This document shows positions 1 through 5,083 of a stretch of 9,432 bases of DNA, one piece after another. This DNA is from CAYNJF01 sp964351745 (GTDB lineage Bacteria > Pseudomonadota > Gammaproteobacteria > Berkiellales > Berkiellaceae): NCBI GenBank assembly GCA_964351745.1, contig CAYGPI010000093.1:1-9432 (forward strand), in the 5' to 3' direction. Every line of letters starts with the position of its first letter. Position 1 is the stretch's first letter. The notes beneath the pieces were generated by a model that saw only the letters and a program-made list of their open reading frames with translations, did not search any database and was not told the origin of the DNA. The translations under genes were made by a program, and so were the position numbers.

Positions 1-172
1 CCGGTGCCATCGCCACATGGCGATGGCCAAACAGTTTGTGGCAACAAAAACGGGTGAGCTTTTGGCGGAAGAGCTAAAGCTTGCCTCGCAGTGTTTGCAA
101 GAAATCACCGGTTTATTTACAACCGATGATTTGCTTGGAGAGATCTTCTCCAATTTTTGTGTTGGGAAGTAG
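1..172 (+). CDS. mnmE: MnmE (TrmE) tRNA modification GTPase, C-terminal 56 residues (5' end outside window)
   Basis: Reading from base 2, the frame gives 56 residues and a TAG stop at 170-172. It ends in the segment TTDDLLGEIFSNFCVGK. The C-terminal Cys-x-Gly-Lys motif is diagnostic of MnmE, and its cysteine is known to be needed for the modification reaction. The preceding GELLAEELKLA and QEITGLFTTDDLL belong to the C-terminal helical domain. MnmE is a dimeric G protein that works with MnmG, the next gene, on wobble uridine 34 of several tRNAs. The GTPase domain lies upstream of the window. Compared with E. coli from memory, about 11 residues seem to be missing between the RH pair (residues 4-5) and GELLAEEL (18-25). 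A GC-rich hairpin sits at 6-27. Identification is secure; the apparent shortening rests on a recalled alignment. Confidence 0.95.
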   Translation, partial: RCHRHMAMAKQFVATKTGELLAEELKLASQCLQEITGLFTTDDLLGEIFSNFCVGK

Positions 173-186
173 CTAGGTTTTTTTTT
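145..186 (+). terminator. Weak terminator-like hairpin plus T-tract at the end of mnmE
   Basis: The arms CTTC-T-CCAA (145-153) and TTGGGAAG (162-169) pair over 8 base pairs with one bulged T and an 8-base loop. A run of nine T follows at 178-186. The T-run starts 8 bases after the stem rather than directly after it, and the stem overlaps the mnmE stop region, so this is a poor intrinsic terminator at best. It might allow partial separation of mnmE and mnmG transcription. Confidence 0.22.
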
Positions 187-227
187 ATGTTTTTTTTGAG
201 TTATCAACAGATTATTAGAGGTTAGTT
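173..227. other. AT-rich mnmE-mnmG gap with two T-tracts and DnaA-box-like words
   Basis: This 55-base gap has T9 at 178-186 and T8 at 190-197, separated only by ATG. It also has TTATCAACA at 201-209 (one mismatch to the DnaA box TTATCCACA). At 227-235, overlapping the mnmG start, the opposite strand reads TAATCCACA (one mismatch). The first word differs at position 6, which is normally C, so it is a weak candidate. The neighbourhood is typically origin-proximal, but the gap is far too short to be a full oriC. Confidence 0.3.
217..221 (+). promoter_or_regulatory. Ribosome binding site for mnmG (AGAGG, GTG start)
   Basis: AGAGG lies 6 bases before a GTG at 228-230. The next codons read DYPERFDCIVVGGGHAG, which lines up with the start of E. 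coli MnmG (MFYPDPFDVIIIGGGHAG). This supports GTG 228 as the true start. Confidence 0.75.
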
Positions 228-2144
228 GTGGATTATCCTGAGCGCTTTGATTGCATTGTTGTGGGCGGAGGCCATGCCGGAACAGAGGCGGCTAGCGCAA
301 GTGCTCGTATGGGCGCAAAAACTCTGTTGGTGACGCATAATATTGAAACGATAGGGATGATGTCGTGCAACCCAGCTATTGGAGGGATCGGCAAAGGGCA
401 TCTGGTGAAAGAAATAGATGCGATGGGCGGTATTATGGGGCTTGCTGCAGATAAGGCTGGTATACAGTTTCGAACGCTTAACGCCAGTAAAGGTCCTGCT
501 GTTCAAGCAACAAGGGCGCAAACTTGTCGGTATCTTTATAGAAAAGTTGTTAGAGAGATGCTTGAGGCGCAGCCAAACTTACAGTTTTATCAACAGCCTG
601 TTCAGGATTTAATTGTGGATAACGGCCGAGTGAAGGGGGTGGTCACGCAAATGGGCGTTAAGCTTTATGCTGATAGCGTCGTGTTAACCGTGGGTACTTT
701 TCTGAGCGGTAAAATCCATATTGGTGAAAAAAATTATACAGGCGGCCGCGCCGGCGATCCCGCTTCTTTTAGTTTGGCGCAAAGCCTCAAGGATAAATCT
801 TTGCAGGTTGGTCGTTTGAAAACAGGCACGCCGGCTCGCATTGATGGGAACAGCATTCGGTTTTCAGAGCTTGAGGTTCAGCCTGGAGATACGCCAGCCC
901 CAGTCTTTTCTTTTATAGGCACCCGCTCTTTGCATCCAGAGCAGCGATCTTGTTACATCACTTACACCAACGAAAAAACGCATGAGATTATTCGCAAAGG
1001 TTTGTCTCGCTCGCCTTTGTACAGCGGAACCATTGAAGGGGTTGGCCCTCGGTACTGTCCGTCCATTGAAGATAAGGTTGTGCGTTTTAGCGATCGGACC
1101 TCTCATCAAATCTTTGTAGAGCCTGAAGGGCTGTATTCAAACGAATATTATCCAAATGGTATTTCTACGAGTTTGCCTTTTGATGTTCAGCTTCAATTCA
1201 TTCGCTCCATGAAGGGGTTTGAAAACGCTCACGTGACAAGGCCAGGCTACGCCATTGAGTATGATTATTTTGACCCAAGGGGGTTGTTGCCGAGCCTTGA
1301 AACAAAAGCTATCGAAGGATTATTTTTTGCTGGGCAAATCAATGGAACGACAGGTTATGAAGAGGCTGGCGCCCAGGGACTTTTAGCTGGTTTGAACGCG
1401 GCGCGTCGAGCGCAGCAAAAAACAGCTTGGCACCCTTTGCGTTCAGAGGCTTATATGGGCGTTTTGGTCGATGATTTGATCACGCATGGAACGCTGGAGC
1501 CTTATCGAATGTTTACGTCCAGGGCTGAGCATCGATTAATACTAAGAGAGGATAATGCCGATCTTCGATTGACCGACGTTGCTGATAACTTAGGCCTTAT
1601 CGATGCCAAGCGCAGAGATATCTTATCGTTAAAAAAAGAGAAAATAGAAACTCTTAAAACTATTTTAAATAAAAAGTGGATCTGCCCAGAAACGGCTGAA
1701 GCAACAACGCTGGGGCTTCATTTGTCAAAAGAGGCCTCTTTAGCTTCTTTGTTAAAGCGACCAGAGATGACGTTAAGCCATCTGAAAGAAAAGTTGCCAT
1801 CTGTCTTTGAGGAGACCTGTCGTGAAGCGGGAGCGTGTGAGTTTTCTGAAATATTGGCAGAGCAGGTAGAGCACCAGGTTGAAACGCAAATCAAATATGC
1901 AGGGTATATTGAGAGGCAAAATCTTGAAATAGCCAAAAGCGCTAAGCTTGAGCATAAAAAAATTCCAGAAGATTTTAAGTATAATCAAGTCTCAGGTCTG
2001 TCCAATGAGGTCGTTGAAAAGTTAGAGCGGCACCGGCCCCTAACGGTTGGGGGGGCGTCAAGAATACCTGGGATTACGCCAGCTGCGACATCTCTGATTT
2101 TGATCTTTTTGAAAAAGCACCAAGCGGCGCAGGTCATCGTATGA
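228..2144 (+). CDS. mnmG: MnmG (GidA), FAD-dependent tRNA U34 carboxymethylaminomethyl synthase subunit
   Basis: This 638-residue protein (E. coli about 629) is the FAD- and NADH-binding partner of MnmE, installing the carboxymethylaminomethyl (cmnm5) group on wobble uridine of tRNAs in the cytoplasm. The N-terminal Rossmann motif GGGHAGTEA is at 13-21. MSCNPAIGGIGKGH with the conserved cysteine C47 follows, then LNASKGPAVQATRAQ (84-98), the second family cysteine C277 in RYCPSIEDK, and the FAD-contacting GLFFAGQINGTTGYEEA (364-380). The C-terminal tRNA/MnmE-binding helical part includes QVSGLSNEV (587-595) and ASRIPGITPAA (610-620). One oddity is glycine at 609, where relatives nearly always have glutamine (IGQASRI), encoded inside a run of seven G. 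The start is GTG. The gene ends in ATGA overlapping rsmG, so the two are translationally coupled. Confidence 0.98.
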   Translation: MDYPERFDCIVVGGGHAGTEAASASARMGAKTLLVTHNIETIGMMSCNPAIGGIGKGHLVKEIDAMGGIMGLAADKAGIQFRTLNASKGPAVQATRAQTCRYLYRKVVREMLEAQPNLQFYQQPVQDLIVDNGRVKGVVTQMGVKLYADSVVLTVGTFLSGKIHIGEKNYTGGRAGDPASFSLAQSLKDKSLQVGRLKTGTPARIDGNSIRFSELEVQPGDTPAPVFSFIGTRSLHPEQRSCYITYTNEKTHEIIRKGLSRSPLYSGTIEGVGPRYCPSIEDKVVRFSDRTSHQIFVEPEGLYSNEYYPNGISTSLPFDVQLQFIRSMKGFENAHVTRPGYAIEYDYFDPRGLLPSLETKAIEGLFFAGQINGTTGYEEAGAQGLLAGLNAARRAQQKTAWHPLRSEAYMGVLVDDLITHGTLEPYRMFTSRAEHRLILREDNADLRLTDVADNLGLIDAKRRDILSLKKEKIETLKTILNKKWICPETAEATTLGLHLSKEASLASLLKRPEMTLSHLKEKLPSVFEETCREAGACEFSEILAEQVEHQVETQIKYAGYIERQNLEIAKSAKLEHKKIPEDFKYNQVSGLSNEVVEKLERHRPLTVGGASRIPGITPAATSLILIFLKKHQAAQVIV

Positions 2145-2794
2145 GCCAATTAACCGCCGGGGAAGAAAAAGATACTCTTTACGAGCTATTTTCTTTGCAC
2201 GCGAAAGCGCTACCATTTGATTTGGCTGATCTGGAAAAAGATCGAGCGGTTACCTATTTGCGCATGCTTCAAAAGTGGAGCGAGGCATATAACTTGACAG
2301 CTGTTCGAGGTGATGTTGAGTTGGTAAAGCGGCATTGGCTGGACAGCCTGACCATTGCCCCGTATATTTCGGGCACAGATATCATTGATGTCGGGACTGG
2401 CGCCGGCCAGCCTGGGATCCCTTTAGCCACAAGGTTTGCGGATAAAAACTTTTGTTTGCTAGATAGCAACACAAAGAGACAAATTTTTTTAGAGCAAGTT
2501 GTTCATAAGCTTGAACTTGAAAACGTTTCCCTCCATTGTGGGCGCGTAGAAACATTTAAGACGGGCAAGCTTTTTGATTGTATTGTTAGCCGTGCCTTTA
2601 GATCACTTCCTGAGTCACTAAACTTAACAAGGCATTTGCTGCGCCCAGGTGGCACTATCTTAGCTATGAAGGCGATGATAGATGATGTTGAGCTGGACCA
2701 AATCGATAAAGACTTTAGAGTCGATGATGTAATACCATTAGCAACCATAGAGGCAGAAAAGAACCGACACTTGGTTGTTGTCAAATTAAAGTAA
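2141..2794 (+). CDS. rsmG: RsmG (GidB), 16S rRNA m7G527 methyltransferase
   Basis: This 217-residue protein is a class I SAM-dependent methyltransferase that methylates N7 of G527 in 16S rRNA; its loss is known to give low-level streptomycin resistance. The SAM-binding loop is IDVGTGAGQPGIPLA at 82-96, matching E. coli FIDVGTGPGLPGIPL. Other family features are YNLTAV (50-55), RHWLDSL (64-70), LLDSNTKRQIFL (106-117, the acidic SAM-ribose strand), VSRAF (149-153), a PGG turn (169-171) and the terminal RHLVVVK (209-215). The ATG (2141-2143) overlaps the mnmG stop (2142-2144), and AGG at 2131-2133 gives a 7-base spacing. Length and motifs are normal, with nothing missing. Confidence 0.97.
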   Translation: MSQLTAGEEKDTLYELFSLHAKALPFDLADLEKDRAVTYLRMLQKWSEAYNLTAVRGDVELVKRHWLDSLTIAPYISGTDIIDVGTGAGQPGIPLATRFADKNFCLLDSNTKRQIFLEQVVHKLELENVSLHCGRVETFKTGKLFDCIVSRAFRSLPESLNLTRHLLRPGGTILAMKAMIDDVELDQIDKDFRVDDVIPLATIEAEKNRHLVVVKLK

Positions 2795-2821
2795 GAAAAA
2801 TAAGAAAGGGGCGCTCTCACC

Positions 2822-3568
2822 ATGTCAAGTAGGATCTATGCTTTTGCCAATCAAAAAGGAGGGGTCGGCAAAACCACTAGCTGCGTCAATATAGCGGCGT
2901 CATTGGTTGTGCTTAATCAGCGAGTTTTGTTGATAGACTTAGATCCGCAAGGCAACGCTTCGATGGGAAGCGGGGTTGATAAATCTGCGGTTGATTACAG
3001 TGCCAACGATTTGTTTAAGGCTATGGCGCCAATCGAAGATATCATCATTCGTCAAACGCCAGCTGGGTACGACTTGATTGCAAGCAATCGAGATTTAACA
3101 GAATCAGAAGCGTTGCTTTTAAAAAGGGGGGGGCAGGAGAGGTTTTTATCTAAGGCTCTTGACTCCGTTCGTGATGACTATGATTTTGTTTTGCTGGACT
3201 GCCCCCCATCGCTAAACATGTTAACGGTTAATGCATTGGTTGCTTCAGACGCCGTACTCATTGCTATGCAGTGTGAATATTATGCGTTAGAAGGGCTGAG
3301 TGATCTTTTAAATACAGTAAGCCAGTTGCAAGCAACACTAAATCCAGGGCTTGATATATGCGGGATTATTAGAACCCTTTATGATGGTCGTAATAGGTTA
3401 GCGAGTGAAGTCTCTAGCCAACTTATAAGTCACTTTAAAAACAAAGTGTTTCAAACTGTGATCCCTAGAAATATTAGGCTGGCAGAAGCCCCTAGTTACG
3501 GGCTACCTGTTTATCTGTATGAAAAAAATTCTAGAGGATCAAGTGCTTACTTGGCGTTAGCTAATTAG
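2822..3568 (+). CDS. parA: ParA (Soj) chromosome partition ATPase, apparently truncated at its C-terminus
   Basis: As read, the protein has 248 residues. It is a deviant Walker A (MinD/ParA) ATPase that binds DNA non-specifically in its ATP dimer form and drives segregation of ParB-parS complexes near the origin. The deviant Walker A motif KGGVGKTT is at 12-19, with signature lysine K12 and K17. Walker A' (LIDLDPQGNAS) is at 37-47, Walker B (VLLDCPPS, D126) at 123-130, and the family signature IPRNIRLAEAPSYG at 214-227. A GAAAGGGG ribosome site lies about 10 bases before the ATG. The odd feature is the end: TAG falls within the last conserved helix, where relatives read like AYLALAGE followed by about 10 basic residues. 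The frame continues with family-like sequence to 3643. A run of eight G (3126-3133) sits in frame at residues 102-104. Confidence 0.95.
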   Translation: MSSRIYAFANQKGGVGKTTSCVNIAASLVVLNQRVLLIDLDPQGNASMGSGVDKSAVDYSANDLFKAMAPIEDIIIRQTPAGYDLIASNRDLTESEALLLKRGGQERFLSKALDSVRDDYDFVLLDCPPSLNMLTVNALVASDAVLIAMQCEYYALEGLSDLLNTVSQLQATLNPGLDICGIIRTLYDGRNRLASEVSSQLISHFKNKVFQTVIPRNIRLAEAPSYGLPVYLYEKNSRGSSAYLALAN

Positions 3569-3589
3569 CTTTTGGTTAGGCATCAAAAG
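3569..3589 (+). other. Hairpin directly after the parA TAG
   Basis: CTTTTG (3569-3574) pairs with CAAAAG (3584-3589). A G-U and a U-A pair extend the stem inward, leaving a 5-base loop. It begins on the first base after the stop. No T-run follows, so it is not a rho-independent terminator. A role in read-through, or simple coincidence, cannot be decided from sequence. Confidence 0.35.
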
Positions 3590-3643
3590 GCGGGCAATAA
3601 AATTGAGCAATCCATGCCTGAAAAAGCTTTAGAGGAAATATGA
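3569..3643 (+). other. In-frame continuation of parA beyond its TAG, 24 codons plus TGA
   Basis: Directly after the TAG at 3566-3568 the same frame reads LLVRHQKAGNKIEQ and on through 24 codons to TGA at 3641-3643. With the stop treated as one residue, AN-x-LLVRH aligns without gaps to the usual ParA ending AGE-MLRRH, so the TAG sits on a conserved glutamate codon (GAG to TAG is one change). The terminal TGA overlaps an ATG at 3640-3642, the ATGA junction also seen at mnmG/rsmG. This looks like the relic, or a read-through portion, of the original parA 3' end; full length would be 273 residues. That it is ancestral coding sequence is inference from family memory. Confidence 0.6.
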
Positions 3644-3647
3644 GGGG
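3642..3647 (+). promoter_or_regulatory. Ribosome binding site that decides the parB start (GAGGGG)
   Basis: GAGGGG ends 4 bases before ATG 3652, and the GAGG part lies 6 bases before it. An alternative AGAGGA at 3631-3636 lies only 3 bases before ATG 3640. The 3652 start gives MAKHSRLGKGLNELL, the usual ParB beginning, so it is preferred. Confidence 0.55.
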
Positions 3648-3651
3648 AAAG

Positions 3652-4542
3652 ATGGCAAAGCACAGTCGCCTTGGAAAAGGGTTGAATGAACTATTATCAA
3701 CACCTGTGTTTGATGAAGAGGCTCCTGAAGAGGGCGTAAAGGCTTCAAGGACAAATAAGTCCGATAGCCTCTTAACGCTTCCTGTTGAAGATATTAAGCC
3801 GGGGCCTTTTCAGCCAAGATTAACTATTCAGCATGACGGAATAGAGCAGCTTGCTGAGTCTATGCGATCTCAGGGGGTTTTGCAGCCCATTTTAGTCAGG
3901 GCCAAAGCTCAAGGAAAGTACGAAATTATTGCCGGTGAGCGCCGATGGCGAGCAGCGCAATTGGCTGGCATTTTTAACATTCCGGCTGTCATTAAAGATA
4001 TTTCTGATGAAACAGCATATGCCGTTGCTTTAATTGAAAATATTCAAAGAGAAGATCTTAACCCGATAGAAGAGGCTCGAGGCTTAAAGCGATTGGCGGA
4101 CGAGATAAAACTGACTCACTTACAAGTGGCAGAAGCTGTAGGCAAGTCAAGGGCCAGCATTACTAATTTACTTAGACTACTTACCCTTAATGAAGACGTT
4201 CAAGAACTGTTGGAGCAAGGTCACCTGGATATGGGGCACGCAAGGGCCCTGCTTGGCCTGAGAGGACAAATGCAATCTCAGGTAGCAAAGACCGTGGTTG
4301 CTAGAGGACTATCTGTACGCGAAACAGAGAGCCTTGTTTCAAAGCTACAAGATGGCGGGCGTCAAGAAACAAAAGCATCGAGCGCAGAAGATCCCAACAT
4401 CCGAAGATTGCAACAAGACCTTTCAGAAAAGCTTGGCGCTGCTGTGAAAATATCTCATAGCCCAAGAAACGGACAGGGACGCCTGGTTATTCGCTATAGC
4501 CACGTTGATCAACTTGAAGGAATTTTGTCTCATTTTAAATAG
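3652..4542 (+). CDS. parB: ParB (Spo0J) chromosome partition protein, CTP-dependent parS-binding clamp
   Basis: From ATG 3652 the protein has 296 residues; an in-frame ATG at 3640 would add four. ParB binds parS near the origin, loads as a CTP-dependent sliding clamp and stimulates ParA ATPase. The N-terminal basic RLGKGLNELL (6-15) corresponds to the ParA-stimulating GLGRGL motif. The CTP-binding ParB/Srx fold contains FQPR (53-56), GVLQPI (75-80), GERRWRA (95-101) and ENIQREDLNPIEEA (129-142). The helix-turn-helix is near 155-176 (LTHLQVAEAVGKSRASITNLLR). A charged linker (231-248) leads to the C-terminal dimerization domain from NIRRLQQDLSEKLG (249-262), which ends in GRLVIRYSHVDQLEGIL. 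All key motifs are intact. It follows parA directly and ends before the atp promoter region. No full parS site was found in this window. Confidence 0.97.
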   Translation: MAKHSRLGKGLNELLSTPVFDEEAPEEGVKASRTNKSDSLLTLPVEDIKPGPFQPRLTIQHDGIEQLAESMRSQGVLQPILVRAKAQGKYEIIAGERRWRAAQLAGIFNIPAVIKDISDETAYAVALIENIQREDLNPIEEARGLKRLADEIKLTHLQVAEAVGKSRASITNLLRLLTLNEDVQELLEQGHLDMGHARALLGLRGQMQSQVAKTVVARGLSVRETESLVSKLQDGGRQETKASSAEDPNIRRLQQDLSEKLGAAVKISHSPRNGQGRLVIRYSHVDQLEGILSHFK

Positions 4543-4556
4543 AAGTGAGAAGTCTA

Positions 4557-4592
4557 CTTTAAGCTGACCTGCTATGGTGTTTTAAAGGTTTT
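4557..4592 (+). terminator. Possible weak terminator after parB
   Basis: CTTTAA (4557-4562) and TTAAAG (4582-4587) pair. An inner ACC/GGT pairing (4567-4569 with 4576-4578) closes a 6-base loop, with an interior loop between the two helices. TTTT follows at 4589-4592. The stem is AT-rich and interrupted, so termination would be inefficient. Its place between parB and the atp promoter is what makes it worth listing. Confidence 0.25.
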
Positions 4593-4604
4593 AGCCGTAT
4601 TTTA

Positions 4605-4633
4605 TTGAAATTTTTGTTGTTGCTCAGTATACT
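4605..4633 (+). promoter_or_regulatory. Sigma70-type promoter for the atp operon
   Basis: A -35 box TTGAAA (4605-4610, 5 of 6 to TTGACA) is separated by exactly 17 bases from a -10 box TATACT (4628-4633, 5 of 6 to TATAAT). Transcription would start near 4640, giving a leader of about 40 bases before the atpI ATG at 4679. It lies in the longest gene-free stretch of the window (4543-4678, 136 bases), at the expected boundary between the par genes and the ATP synthase operon. The start has not been mapped. Confidence 0.6.
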
Positions 4634-4678
4634 TGGCCGCGTTGAGGTAAAGACTGTGAGATTTAAGGTCAGCTTCAA

Positions 4679-5080
4679 ATGAAAAAAAAATTTCCTCATA
4701 ATGAGGCGTGGTGGGCACTGGTCGTTCAAGGAGTGGGACTAATGATCGCAGCTCCCTTGGCCTGGCTCCTAAAAGATAAGTTTGTTTCGGGCTCGATCCT
4801 TCTTGGAGGATCTGCCTGCATACTTCCAAACATTTATCTCTACCATCGAGTATTCCGTCATTTTGGGGCGCAAAGCGCTCATAAAATGTTGAAAGCTTTA
4901 TATTTAGGTGAAGTTGTGAAGCTCTTGTTAACAGCGACCATATTTGCTTTGAGTCTTACGCAAGCCTGGATTAAGCCCCTCTTTTTGTTTATTGGGTATT
5001 TGTTTGCCCAGGGTATCTTTTGGGTAGCCCCCTTGTTTTGGGGTTTTGCTAAACGTAAAACAAAGAAGAAGTGTGTATAA
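4679..5080 (+). CDS. atpI: AtpI, ATP synthase operon membrane protein
   Basis: This 133-residue protein has about four hydrophobic segments (near 12-31, 36-55, 72-93 and 97-121) and a basic C-terminus (KRKTKKKCV). Family marks are GGSACILPN (43-51), corresponding to E. coli AtpI GGLAVFLPN, then an R-rich cytoplasmic turn (57-60) and LGEVVKLLLT (76-85), matching E. coli FGEAFKVL. AtpI is not part of the final enzyme; it has been proposed to help assemble the c-ring and, in some bacteria, to affect Mg2+ uptake. It is the first gene of the operon, just downstream of the promoter. AAGG at 4665-4668 is a weak ribosome site 10 bases before the ATG. It ends 3 bases before atpB. AtpI is the least conserved of the operon proteins, but context makes the call firm. 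Confidence 0.9.
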   Translation: MKKKFPHNEAWWALVVQGVGLMIAAPLAWLLKDKFVSGSILLGGSACILPNIYLYHRVFRHFGAQSAHKMLKALYLGEVVKLLLTATIFALSLTQAWIKPLFLFIGYLFAQGIFWVAPLFWGFAKRKTKKKCV

Positions 5081-5083
5081 ATT

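Noticed and set aside
162..191. Possible promoter for mnmG (TTGGGA, 18 bases, TATGTT)
   Set aside because: Each box matches consensus at only 4 of 6 and lies in a T-rich stretch where such matches are common; not strong enough to annotate.
418..612. Overlapping + strand frame inside mnmG (64 codons), and a similar one at 7823-8020 inside atpA
   Set aside because: Both lie wholly inside conserved genes in another frame, with no recognisable product.
864..1109. Open frame on the minus strand within mnmG (81 codons)
   Set aside because: It is antisense to a fully conserved MnmG segment, has no ribosome site and resembles nothing known; a shadow of codon use. The same holds for other minus-strand frames at 222-521, 1718-1988, 2269-2472, 2503-2823, 4602-4829, 4879-5332 and 8653-8838.
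1225..1240. parS-like site in mnmG with core TCACGTGA
   Set aside because: Only the 8-base core plus one flanking base match (9 of 16); flanks needed for ParB recognition are wrong and the bases encode ordinary MnmG sequence.
3640..3651. ATG at 3640 as the parB start
   Set aside because: It adds only MRGK before the canonical MAKHSRLGKGL and its ribosome site is too close (3 bases); the 3652 start fits the family and spacing better, though 3640 cannot be excluded.
4543..4678. Small gene or RNA in the parB-atpI gap
   Set aside because: No open frame with a ribosome site and no strong conserved fold; the stretch is explained by the weak terminator-like hairpin and the atp promoter.
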